Shown here one piece after another: positions 28,683 to 36,708 of a DNA stretch of 64,000 bases. This DNA is from Alkalibacterium olivapovliticus (GTDB lineage Bacteria > Bacillota > Bacilli > Lactobacillales > Carnobacteriaceae_A). The position numbers were made by a program, and so were the translations under genes. Location: NCBI RefSeq assembly GCF_003003275.1, contig NZ_PVTO01000001.1, positions 124,001-188,000 of the forward strand. The letters run 5' to 3'. The notes under the pieces were generated by a model. It searched no databases and was not told where the DNA came from. It was given only the letters and a program-made list of their open reading frames with translations. Positions within the stretch are counted from its first letter, which is position 1; every line of letters begins with the position of its first letter.

Positions 28683-29594
28683 TTATGATTCTGCCCCTTT
28701 TTTAAGCATCTCCTGAGCCATTTCGCGGTACTCTTTTAAGCCTGAGATGCGGGCAAACTCTGCAATGGTGAGGGCTTGAGTCGCTAGTCTTTCGATGACG
28801 TGCTCTTTCATCTGAGGCCAGACGTACCCACCCGCATTTTTATAGCTGTCAATCAGTCGGTGTAGAGCCCCTTCGCCAAACAGCATGTAAATAGAGGTGA
28901 AATCGGTAGAGGGATCAGACACTTCAGCTTCAGTCCAGTCAATCATGCCAGTAACGCGGTTGTCTGAATCTATTAGTGTGTGCCCTGGGAATAAATCGCC
29001 ATGAATTAGGGTTGTCTTATCAGGCCAGGTGGCGTCTGAGTTTACCCAGGTCTGCCAGCGCTGCCAGAGTTCCTCGTTAATTTCGTAATCATCTTTTATA
29101 CTATCCATTCGCTTTTTCATGGAGTGGCGAATCTGACTGGCTGTCTGCAGTTTGAATCCAGTCTGTTCAGCATCGTCGAGCGGCAAAGTGTGAAGCGCAG
29201 CCAGTGCCTGACCCAAACTGTCTAAATAAACATCAGGGACAGACTCGGAATCAAAGACCCAATCCGTTTCCTTGGTGTCAGGATCAAACGTAACTGCCGG
29301 AACACCCTCCAGTTTTTTATAAAGGATGATGTCATCATTAGCCACTTCCCAGACTGGCACTTGGAAAGCTGCTTGATGCTTACTGATAAAATTCAGGCTG
29401 TCTTTTTCTTTTTTTATTTTATCAAATACATCTTCACGCCTGGGTAGTCTGCACACCCATTCCTGCCCTTCTATATCGTCTGCAAAGACAATTTGAAAAT
29501 CCAGTCCCATCGATTCGACAGTCATGGACTCTTCCACTAAACTGACCCCATATTTGGATGCGGTCAACACTGTCTCTCTCTTTAATGTATCCAT
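28683..29594 (-). CDS. Macrolide 2'-phosphotransferase-like kinase
   Basis: This APH-type kinase closely resembles the Mph family. The catalytic loop is LIHGDLFPGHTLID and the metal-binding segment GMIDWTEAEVSDPS, matching HGDLxPGH and GLIDWTEA in macrolide phosphotransferases. Length (303 aa) is correct. Mph enzymes inactivate macrolides by GTP-dependent phosphorylation of the desosamine 2'-hydroxyl; chromosomal homologues in Firmicutes may do this weakly or have another substrate. It precedes no gene closely; the 188-codon unknown gene is 30 bp upstream on the same strand. Confidence 0.8.
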   Translation of the reverse strand: MDTLKRETVLTASKYGVSLVEESMTVESMGLDFQIVFADDIEGQEWVCRLPRREDVFDKIKKEKDSLNFISKHQAAFQVPVWEVANDDIILYKKLEGVPAVTFDPDTKETDWVFDSESVPDVYLDSLGQALAALHTLPLDDAEQTGFKLQTASQIRHSMKKRMDSIKDDYEINEELWQRWQTWVNSDATWPDKTTLIHGDLFPGHTLIDSDNRVTGMIDWTEAEVSDPSTDFTSIYMLFGEGALHRLIDSYKNAGGYVWPQMKEHVIERLATQALTIAEFARISGLKEYREMAQEMLKKGAES

Positions 29595-29624
29595 AAGGAT
29601 TCCCCTTCCATTCTATAGTGTTTT

Positions 29625-30191
29625 TCACATTTCGTGTTCGGAAAAACGCATTTGAGGACGCCATTTGCGGTCTGATGCGTTTTTAAGAAAATCATAAGTC
29701 TGGAACGCGCTGTCGTTAGCCCCAAAAATATCCGGCCCGTTGGTTTTACTGATGGCCCCTAACTCGTATAAAATCCATGTCAGGTATTTCTTCGCCCATT
29801 TCTCATCCTGAACCTGATACAGCCTGGACAAGGCGATGGCATCTTTATCTTCAAAAATATCGTCTAATGATCTTCCTTTTTCTCGCTCTTGCTGAATAAA
29901 CCAGCTTAAACGGTCAAAAAACAGATCCTGCTGCTCAGCTGTAATGGAGCCATTAGTTGTTGCAACTTTAAACACAGAAATTAATTCAACGGTGTCTTTA
30001 TAGTCTGGAAGCGAATAGCGGTCCAGCAAATAGGCACTGTTCTCTCTGGTCTCTTCCATTGCAGCTACAAAGGATTTAAATTTGCTCAGATTTTCTTCGT
30101 AAACCACTTCATTTTCTTTTAAATCCGGATCGAAATAAAGGTATTCCTGGACCCATGGTTTTTCCTCAATTAATTGACTCAAGTCAGACAT
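29625..30191 (-). CDS. Conserved-looking soluble protein, function unknown
   Basis: The 188-residue protein is acidic, largely helical and soluble, with many aromatic residues (KPWVQEYLYFDPDL, WAKKYLTWILYELG). No motif or domain is recognisable to me. It lies 26 bp behind the patatin gene and 30 bp before the Mph-like kinase, so the three probably form one transcript. A functional link is not evident. Confidence 0.65.
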   Translation of the reverse strand: MSDLSQLIEEKPWVQEYLYFDPDLKENEVVYEENLSKFKSFVAAMEETRENSAYLLDRYSLPDYKDTVELISVFKVATTNGSITAEQQDLFFDRLSWFIQQEREKGRSLDDIFEDKDAIALSRLYQVQDEKWAKKYLTWILYELGAISKTNGPDIFGANDSAFQTYDFLKNASDRKWRPQMRFSEHEM

Positions 30192-30217
30192 GTTTTTGTT
30201 CCTCTCTGATTAAACGA

Positions 30218-31063
30218 TTAAGATTGATTGATATACTGTTTGAGCTCTGCAAGGCGCATGATAGCGTCTTGCACACCTAAATCGTAAATGGCCTGCAGTT
30301 TATCTGGATCACGCTCTAATCGCCCGATTTGAATCGTCTGGGAGGGTCTGATGACGAACGCCTCGCCCGACTGCTCATCTTCCGTGATTTTTTCAACAGT
30401 TTGATTATAGTTTGCGTACCTGTTCTTCAACGTTTTTTTAAATTTAGGGTAGTGTCTGTACCAGCGGTCGATCACGAAACGGCTGGGTTTTGTTTTTCTG
30501 TAAGCAAGCGGTCGGGTCAAAATAACGATTGTCTTATCGTACCCCAAAGATTTAGCCTTCTCATAGGGAATGCTGTCACTGACACCCCCGTCAAGGTAAC
30601 GGACGCCGTTATTCACAACAGGTTTTGAGACAAAAGGCATGGAGCCTGATGCTCTGAGCATTTCCATCTGATGAAAAGGGTCAGTAATAGTGATGTATTC
30701 TGGCTCCCCTGTTTCCATATTAGTGACTGTTGCATAAAAGGCGATGCCGGATGCCTTGAACGCTTCTTCATCAAAGATATCCAGAGAGAAAGGGACTGTG
30801 TAGTAGGCAAATTCCTTGTTGACCATGTCACCTGTTCTGATCAGGCTTCTCAGACTGATGTACCGCTTGTCATTTATGTACGTCTTATTATATCTGAGTG
30901 CTCTTCCTTTTTGACCGGAAGCAAAGTTGATGCCAAACAGCGCTCCGGCAGAGACTGTGACCATTCCGTCGATGCTGATTTTTTCATCTATCAGTGTATC
31001 CAGTACACCGGCCGTATACAGGCCTCTCATCCCGCCACCTTCTAATACCATTCCTACAGACAT
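30218..31063 (-). CDS. Patatin-like phospholipase
   Basis: This is a cytosolic patatin-fold lipid acyl hydrolase. The oxyanion motif is LEGGGMRGLYTAGVLD at the N-terminus, the nucleophile serine lies in TVSAGALFG (about S39) and the catalytic aspartate in LDGGVSDSIPYEKA. The residue two before the serine is threonine, where the GxSxG elbow normally has glycine. The C-terminal DUF6363-like half (RYANYNQTVEKI and following) is retained. Length (281 aa) is typical. It heads a three-gene leftward run. Confidence 0.85.
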   Translation of the reverse strand: MSVGMVLEGGGMRGLYTAGVLDTLIDEKISIDGMVTVSAGALFGINFASGQKGRALRYNKTYINDKRYISLRSLIRTGDMVNKEFAYYTVPFSLDIFDEEAFKASGIAFYATVTNMETGEPEYITITDPFHQMEMLRASGSMPFVSKPVVNNGVRYLDGGVSDSIPYEKAKSLGYDKTIVILTRPLAYRKTKPSRFVIDRWYRHYPKFKKTLKNRYANYNQTVEKITEDEQSGEAFVIRPSQTIQIGRLERDPDKLQAIYDLGVQDAIMRLAELKQYINQS

Positions 31064-31144
31064 GCACTCACCTTTTCACAATTAATTAGTGTTTCACTGA
31101 CACTATACCTAATAACTATACCACTTTCCTTATCCATAAAGAAA

Positions 31145-31173
31145 GAACCACTATCAAAAAAACGACAGTGGTC
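31145..31173 (-). terminator. Terminator of the Ltp lipoprotein gene
   Basis: On the minus strand GGACCACTGTC pairs with GATAGTGGTTC, followed by TTTCTTT. It lies just beyond the lipoprotein stop. Confidence 0.75.
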
Positions 31174-31183
31174 CGGAGCTTGT

Positions 31184-31978
31184 TTAATCTAAATTATCTA
31201 TAGCATATTGAGCTTGTTCAGTGCTGAATCCTTCGAAAACAAGCTGGTCGAACAGTCCACTATCAGACATAGGGGAATAGTCCTGATAATCGAGCGCTTT
31301 TTGAAGAGCTTGCTCATTCCAGTCAGCCACAATCGTATCAATGGCATATTGAGCCTGGTCCTCTTTGTATCCTTCAAAAATGAGTTGTTCGTATAGCCCT
31401 TGTTTAGAAAAAGCTGTGTAGTCCAAGTACTGTTCCGCTTGACTCAATGCCTGATCATGCCAGTCTGCCTCAACTGTTTCAACAGCATATAAGGCTGAAT
31501 CTTCAGGATACCCTTCAAATATTAACTGGTCATATAACCCTTCTTTAGAAAATGCAGTGTAGTTTAGGTACTGTTCTGCCTGCGACAAAGCATTACTGTG
31601 TTCTCTTGAAATAGTCTCGACAGTATCTTCAACCTCTTCTTCAGGTTCATCAACGACTTCCTCCGCCTCTTCTTCTACTTCAAGCTCTTCCTCTTCTACC
31701 GCCTCTTCTATTTCCTCTTCACTGTCTTCCTCTATCTCTTCTTCTTCGTCAACTGCTTCAAGAGTGGTCTCTTCTTCCTCAACATCTTCAATTTCTGTGG
31801 CGACAACCTCTTCAGTATCTGGTTCCTCTCCTTCAGGCTGAGTGGTGTCATCACATCCGCCCAATAAAGTGATTCCGCCAATAGCTAAAGTAACTAGTCC
31901 GATCCGCCACTTTTGATTAAATAGCTTTGACTTGTCAGATGCTGCAGATAGTCTTCCCTTGTATTCTGACTTTGACAT
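31184..31978 (-). CDS. Ltp-family surface lipoprotein with three C-terminal HTH repeats
   Basis: The N-terminus is a membrane segment with lipobox (LAIGGITLLGGCDD), followed by an extremely acidic Glu/Asp/Val-rich stalk (about 45-125). The C-terminal ~140 residues are three ~45-residue repeats, each of the form ALxxAxxYxxYxxxSxxGLxxQLxFEG and ending QYAID or similar, which is the host-cell-surface Ltp domain (PF07553). The prototype, Ltp of phage TP-J34, blocks injection of phage DNA into Streptococcus thermophilus. Similar chromosomal lipoproteins are common and their role is not proven. The signal starts unusually far in, about 30 residues after the ATG at 31978. Confidence 0.85.
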   Translation of the reverse strand: MSKSEYKGRLSAASDKSKLFNQKWRIGLVTLAIGGITLLGGCDDTTQPEGEEPDTEEVVATEIEDVEEEETTLEAVDEEEEIEEDSEEEIEEAVEEEELEVEEEAEEVVDEPEEEVEDTVETISREHSNALSQAEQYLNYTAFSKEGLYDQLIFEGYPEDSALYAVETVEADWHDQALSQAEQYLDYTAFSKQGLYEQLIFEGYKEDQAQYAIDTIVADWNEQALQKALDYQDYSPMSDSGLFDQLVFEGFSTEQAQYAIDNLD

Positions 31979-32142
31979 ATAGTGCCCTCCTTATTTATTT
32001 TATTTATAATATTAAGTTTTAAGTATATCTAATAATAACACGCTTACATTTTTAATACTACGAATATAATATAATTATGAGTATAAAACATGTAGACCCC
32101 TTTTATAGTTCAGGGATCTACACTGTAGTTCTATACGTCAGT

Positions 32143-33048
32143 TTATTTGCTGACATGGTTCTGAAGAAATTCTATCATGATATCAATCACTTCTTGAGTG
32201 TAAAATGGCCCTCCACCGTGGTCAGCTTCATCTATACAGTAGAAAGTGGAGTCTATTTGTTTAGATAAACAAATCTCATGCAGTTCGACGCTTTGTTCAA
32301 ATGGAACAACGGTATCTCTGTTTCCATGCATGATTAAAAGCGGTGGATACGTTTTTCCTTTTTTGAGGTAATGCTTTACAGAGGCACTTAATGCTCTATC
32401 TGTATCATCAAGAGACAGGAAATCTCCTAACAGAATATTTTCCGGACTAGTCGGAATGTCATGAGGGACGGTCGATTTATAATCCGCGATGGTTGTCAGA
32501 TCTGAGACACCATAAAGATCAATGATCCCTCTAAGTTCTGGCAAAGGGATTGTTGACGAGTCCAGATCCGGTGTATTCCACGTTGCCCAGCTCATTAAAG
32601 CCGTATGTCCACCGCTGGAATCACCTGACAGAAAGACGTTAGACTGATCTATATTGAGTTCATCTGCATGTGCAGCTAAGTACCGTACAGCCTGTTTAGC
32701 ATCTTCGATTTGACTGGGAAATGAGGCATCAGGTATCGGCAAGTATTCGACTACCGCTAATATGAAATCACTGGTCACGATATCTTTAAAGTCAAAGATA
32801 TGCCCATTTAAATTTTGTTTAAACCAGGCTGATCCTTGTACATGAACGACTAAAGGATAACGCGTTGATTCGTTTCCATGCTGATCAGGATAGACCATAC
32901 GAATTTTTAAATTATGGCCATTTTTGCGAGCGTAAACCAGGTCTTCTCTATCTGCCCGAGCCAAAATAGTACTCATATCGCTTTTGATTGTTTTCATGCC
33001 TTTTGCAGTAGCTTGAGATTTCGGCATAGTTTCAGGGGTATAGGTCAT
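32143..33048 (-). CDS. Alpha/beta hydrolase (esterase/lipase-like)
   Basis: The protein has the BD-FAE/Aes-like hydrolase core: nucleophile in LSGDSSGGHTA (GDSSG, about S155), catalytic aspartate in HGNRDTVVPFEQS and histidine in DEADHGGGPF. The oxyanion strand reads VVHVQGSAWFKQN, so the usual HGGG/HGGxW is replaced. No signal peptide is present, so it is cytosolic. The ATG at 33048 is used; the GTG at 33063 is closer to AAAGGTG but has almost no spacing, so the start is uncertain. Substrate unknown. Confidence 0.8.
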   Translation of the reverse strand: MTYTPETMPKSQATAKGMKTIKSDMSTILARADREDLVYARKNGHNLKIRMVYPDQHGNESTRYPLVVHVQGSAWFKQNLNGHIFDFKDIVTSDFILAVVEYLPIPDASFPSQIEDAKQAVRYLAAHADELNIDQSNVFLSGDSSGGHTALMSWATWNTPDLDSSTIPLPELRGIIDLYGVSDLTTIADYKSTVPHDIPTSPENILLGDFLSLDDTDRALSASVKHYLKKGKTYPPLLIMHGNRDTVVPFEQSVELHEICLSKQIDSTFYCIDEADHGGGPFYTQEVIDIMIEFLQNHVSK

Positions 33049-33150
33049 TAGAATAAAACACACCTTTCAAGTTGAACGTCCTCTTAATAAGAGTGTAATA
33101 GCCAGAGGAGACCAAGTCAATTAAAAATGTAACCGATTGCTAAAAGTCTG

Positions 33151-33193
33151 GAAAAACAGCATAGACACGGACTTTATCCGGTGCCTATGCTGT
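33151..33193 (-). terminator. Terminator of the large membrane protein gene
   Basis: On the minus strand ACAGCATAGGCACCGGA pairs with TCCGTGTCTATGCTGT around a five-base loop, followed by TTTTT. Confidence 0.85.
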
Positions 33194-33200
33194 AGGTGAG

Positions 33201-34805
33201 TTAATCCAATATAATCAGTTTAAATTCATTATCGCCATTGACTTCGCCTTCTACCGCTTGTCCTTCTTCAACAAATGGTAGTGTGTCGTTTAAGGTGACA
33301 TCAGCCTTGTAGATGCTGCCGTCTATCATGAAGTAATAAATGGTATTGCCTGAAACAACAGCCTGGGAAATATTTTCCACCTGTCCACTGACGAGTGTCA
33401 AGTTATCATCGTCAACTTCAACGATTTCATCCAGGTCTTCACCCTCACCTTCTCCATCACCATCAGCAGTGCTGCCACCATTCAACTGAACAATCAATCC
33501 ATCAACTGTATCACTAGTGATGACGCGTTGATAATCCTGGGCATCAACTAAAGCATATGATCTGACCAGTCCCGAGTCATCCTTCAATGATGAAATATAG
33601 TAAGGTTTGTCATTCAAACTGATCAGCAGTGGGAATGTCGACTGAAAACGCATCTGCTGAAGGGATCCTTCTGCAGAATCCATCGCGGATACTTCATCAG
33701 CTGATGTTACTGGATAGAATTCAGCTGCTTTCGTACGCAAGTTGACGAGATAGAATCCGATATTAGATGCGTCATTATTAATAGACGTCACCCCTGTGTA
33801 AAGATAAACATCATCGTTCATTGGAATGTAATTGTATCCATCCGTCGTTCGAGTCACACCCCGTTTACCAAACTGAGCATTCAGGAATCCGTCGCTGTAT
33901 TGTCCTCTGTAATTCAACTGCTGTAATATCAGATCCGCAGAGTAAACCCGGTCGACCCATGATGGCATCTCGTCCAAATCATAATTTTCTGTTTCACCGG
34001 TTACAGCGTCCAGAATAATCAGTCCTGTGGGTTCGAGCTGTTTGAACCAGAATCTGTTTTCATAGGTTGTCGCAATGTAATACGGGTGACCAGCATCATC
34101 CACTTCAAATGAGGGATCTTCAAATAATTTTGTCGGGTATCTGAAGCGTAAATGACGATGCACATTACGGTTCAGCATTTCAGAGTCCGAATACATAATG
34201 TTGTCATCCAAGTCTTCCACTTCTACTGCTCCCGTTACCATATCCACTTTCAGGTAATTTGGAATGCCTTCACTGCGGTTGTTCAACCAGCGGACAAAAC
34301 TCGTATACTGTAAAGGTGTCACGCGGTAAGGCTCATTATCCACATTGATTTGAGTATAGGTATCGGCGGGGACAAACTGGGACACTAGTTCACTCATGGA
34401 GCCGATTCGTCTGTCTCCTAGTCGCTGAGCGGTGTCTCTGTCCATCATGGGAATGGAGGAGTCATCCATTGCCGGAAAGTCATTCTCGAAGCTTCTTTCT
34501 TCTACTTCGATCAGTTCAGCATAGTCATTGGCACGGAAGAACACCCCGTTGACCAGGTTACCGATGGCTATTCCGGTCACTAGAATAATCGGGAGCGCTA
34601 AAAAGCCGTATTTAAGTTTCTTATTTGAAAAGGTGTTCTGATCGATGCTGATTTCTATTGAAATCACGATGATTGCGAGTATCAGCAGCATAAAACGGAA
34701 TTGCTGAGAATGGATATTTAATGCTGGAGTCGTTATGTAAAAGACACCTAATGCCACTAAAGCTAGGGCAGTATAAGACGCGAATCGTTTTTTTGCAGAG
34801 TTCAT
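33201..34805 (-). CDS. Large membrane-anchored protein with extracellular domain, function unknown
   Basis: Residues 1-90 contain three hydrophobic helices (about 10-30, 35-55 and 68-90); the other ~440 residues are probably extracellular. That part is acidic with repeated short beta-rich segments (for example GLIILDAVTGETENYDL, KVDMVTGAVEVEDL) in which TGx-E pairs recur, suggesting a beta-propeller or PepSY-like repeat. An acidic Gly/Glu/Asp linker (about 440-465) precedes a terminal ~80-residue small beta domain resembling an OB-type fold. I recognise no family with certainty. It is monocistronic. Confidence 0.7.
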   Translation of the reverse strand: MNSAKKRFASYTALALVALGVFYITTPALNIHSQQFRFMLLILAIIVISIEISIDQNTFSNKKLKYGFLALPIILVTGIAIGNLVNGVFFRANDYAELIEVEERSFENDFPAMDDSSIPMMDRDTAQRLGDRRIGSMSELVSQFVPADTYTQINVDNEPYRVTPLQYTSFVRWLNNRSEGIPNYLKVDMVTGAVEVEDLDDNIMYSDSEMLNRNVHRHLRFRYPTKLFEDPSFEVDDAGHPYYIATTYENRFWFKQLEPTGLIILDAVTGETENYDLDEMPSWVDRVYSADLILQQLNYRGQYSDGFLNAQFGKRGVTRTTDGYNYIPMNDDVYLYTGVTSINNDASNIGFYLVNLRTKAAEFYPVTSADEVSAMDSAEGSLQQMRFQSTFPLLISLNDKPYYISSLKDDSGLVRSYALVDAQDYQRVITSDTVDGLIVQLNGGSTADGDGEGEGEDLDEIVEVDDDNLTLVSGQVENISQAVVSGNTIYYFMIDGSIYKADVTLNDTLPFVEEGQAVEGEVNGDNEFKLIILD

Positions 34806-34992
34806 TTGATCTTCCTTTAGTTACAGAGTTACCGCTTTATTGAGCTAAAACAGTCAGACCAGTACAAAAAAAGTCACAGAGTGTAGGCTAAGTCAGTCAA
34901 TCGGTACTCTATCCAGTATACCGATTTTCAGCGTTTATTCAATCAGTCTTGAGCACTATTTAACAAACACTCATAGTATGAATTGGTTCAGG

Positions 34993-35051
34993 CACACAAA
35001 AAGTGAAGGTCAGCATTCCCATCAGAATCTGATCTTCACTTTTTGTAATGA
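34993..35051. terminator. Terminator in the gap between the large membrane gene and the thiamine operon
   Basis: CACAAAAAGTGAAGGTCAG pairs almost perfectly with CTGATCTTCACTTTTTGT, with A/T tracts on both strands; on the minus strand it ends the thiamine operon. The rest of the 34806-35127 gap shows nothing I can name. Confidence 0.75.
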
Positions 35052-35127
35052 CGTTGGCTGCGTGATAATCGTTTTACTCATAAACGCTTGTCTTCAATCA
35101 TCTGAGGAAAGGCAAAGCAAGTCTTTC

Positions 35128-35436
35128 TTATGCATTGGGGTTACCAATGATGTCATTCACTTTGTCAATTTTCGTATTGAGCGTATTTTCATGACCCGGT
35201 CTGATATCAGCTTTCAGGACGACTTCTGTTCGAATGCCTTTATCTGTCAGAACGGAAGTCGCTTCTTTTACGACGGCCATAACCTCATCCCATGGTCCTT
35301 CAATTTCAGTAAACATAGATGTCGTGCGGTTCGGCAATCCGGAATCTCTGATCACTTTAACAATTTCAGCGACTTGAGATGCCAGTTCATCATTTGTTCC
35401 AACGGGTGCTATAGCGACTGCAACGAGTGTATTCAT
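35128..35436 (-). CDS. Thiamine-binding protein, MTH1187/YqgV family
   Basis: This is a 102-residue ferredoxin-like-fold protein of the MTH1187/YkoF-type family, which binds thiamine or its hydroxymethylpyrimidine part. Features are the N-terminal VAVAIAPVGT strand, the TTSMFTEIEGPWDEVMAVV segment and LKADIRPGHENTL near the end. It lies three bases behind thiM and shares the TPP riboswitch, which supports a thiamine role. Confidence 0.88.
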   Translation of the reverse strand: MNTLVAVAIAPVGTNDELASQVAEIVKVIRDSGLPNRTTSMFTEIEGPWDEVMAVVKEATSVLTDKGIRTEVVLKADIRPGHENTLNTKIDKVNDIIGNPNA

Positions 35437-35439
35437 ATC

Positions 35440-36273
35440 TTACACCTCCTCTATGTCAAACTGATTTTGAGCAATGTCGTCTGGTGTTGCTTTGTACAGC
35501 TGATCCAAAAATTCGACCTGAAAACCGGCGGGTGCGTCTGTTGTGGTTTCTGCCCGCTTTCCGGCCACGTTAAAGGCCGACACAGCTGTCAACGCCGCAA
35601 TAAACGGTGACCCACTGGTTAAATAAATAGCAGCAGCCCCGCCTAATGCACACCCTCCCCCAGTGATTTTACCAAGGAAATGAGATCCCCCACGGCTGGA
35701 TGCAACAACTGAACCGTTTGTCACCAGATCAACTTCTCCTGAAACGATGACTGCTCCTTTTGTCCACTTAGCCAGTGAGACCGCAGCTGCTTGTGCCTCT
35801 TCTACTTTATTAGTTGAATCGACACCTCTCACCTGCGACTCGCCTGCCCCTCCTTCAAGCTCCCACAGTCCGGCTAAGGCAATGATTTCGGAGGCATTTC
35901 CTTTAATGATATCCGGTTTATAGTCTTTGAACAGCTGTAACAGTTTCGTTCGGAGCGATCCAATCCCAATAGCAACAGGATCCAGCACCCATGGCTTATG
36001 TTCTGCCTTGAGTGTTCTGACGACTAACGGAAGCGTCTCTTCATAAACGGGCATCATAGTCCCCATATTGATATAAACAGCGCCACCCGCCTTTGCCAAA
36101 AACTCACCTTCATCTGGTAGGTAGACCATGGCAGCGGATCCTCCAACAGCGATTTGCGTATTCGCCACCAGGTTGATGGTCACTGAATTCGTAATGGATC
36201 CCGCCATCGGATTGGTGTCTTTAACAGTCTGGACAACTGTCTTCATCTGACTTTTCAATTTTTCTGATGACAT
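35440..36273 (-). CDS. thiM: Hydroxyethylthiazole kinase
   Basis: ThiM phosphorylates 4-methyl-5-(2-hydroxyethyl)thiazole for thiamine salvage. The ribokinase-like fold has the family motifs NSVTINLVANTQIAVGGSAAM near the N-terminus, VLDPVAIG, KGNASEI and the catalytic GGGCALGGA with the usual cysteine. Length is 277 aa from the ATG at 36273, which follows AAAGGACAGG; the frame open upstream to 36309 lies in the riboswitch terminator and is not coding. thiE and thiD are absent here, so the other salvage steps must be encoded elsewhere. Confidence 0.93.
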   Translation of the reverse strand: MSSEKLKSQMKTVVQTVKDTNPMAGSITNSVTINLVANTQIAVGGSAAMVYLPDEGEFLAKAGGAVYINMGTMMPVYEETLPLVVRTLKAEHKPWVLDPVAIGIGSLRTKLLQLFKDYKPDIIKGNASEIIALAGLWELEGGAGESQVRGVDSTNKVEEAQAAAVSLAKWTKGAVIVSGEVDLVTNGSVVASSRGGSHFLGKITGGGCALGGAAAIYLTSGSPFIAALTAVSAFNVAGKRAETTTDAPAGFQVEFLDQLYKATPDDIAQNQFDIEEV

Positions 36274-36308
36274 TCTATCCTGTCCTTTCCTTATCTCGCT
36301 TGTGAGCA

Positions 36309-36445
36309 CAAAAAAAGATGCTCAGTCTCTGCTAGAGATTGGCATCATAAGGGTCTTTTCATGTTCTATTGATCCCTACGATAGTCTAAACTAACAGGTT
36401 CAAAGGGTCAGGTTTGACCTTCTCAACTCCTAAGAGTCCCCCTTC
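36309..36445 (-). promoter_or_regulatory. TPP riboswitch (THI element) with terminator, controlling thiM
   Basis: The minus strand shows the conserved core: TTGAGAAGGT, then GACCCTTTGAACCTG, TTAG and GTAGGGA. A terminator follows at 36309-36346 (GATGC..AATCTCT and AGAGACTG..GCATC, then seven Ts). TPP binding is expected to promote termination. The remaining part of the gap (36446-36708) holds only the next terminator. Confidence 0.93.
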
Positions 36446-36665
36446 AATATGGATAAGCTATTTAATTAGGTGGAAAAGGGTATGAGTGTAAACGGCCTCT
36501 TCTATGAAAAGTTTACCACAAATGGACGTTGGTTCAAATGAATAAGCTGATAAAATGCTGCTCTAAATTGAACAATCGGCTGTTTAAATTCACGTCACTT
36601 CTTTGTTCTCAAAAAAAACGGGTTATGCTTTCTTGGCGATGGATTATATTTATGTAGACAAAAGA

Positions 36666-36703
36666 AAAAGGAATAACCATGGTAATGGCTATTCCTTTGA
36701 CCT
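36666..36703 (-). terminator. Terminator of the M16C peptidase gene
   Basis: On the minus strand AAAGGAATAGCCATTACC pairs with ATGGTTATTCCTTTTT, then a T-rich tail. Confidence 0.85.
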
Positions 36704-36708
36704 AAAGA

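Noticed and set aside
31184-31978. Prophage remnant signalled by the Ltp protein
   Set aside because: No integrase, structural genes or attachment repeats are visible around it.
34978-35610. 210-codon plus-strand ORF opposite the thiamine genes
   Set aside because: It is antisense to two well-supported genes and cysteine-rich without family resemblance.
36274-36309. N-terminal extension of ThiM from the in-frame upstream start
   Set aside because: The extension lies between the riboswitch terminator and a better ribosome binding site and is not conserved in the family.
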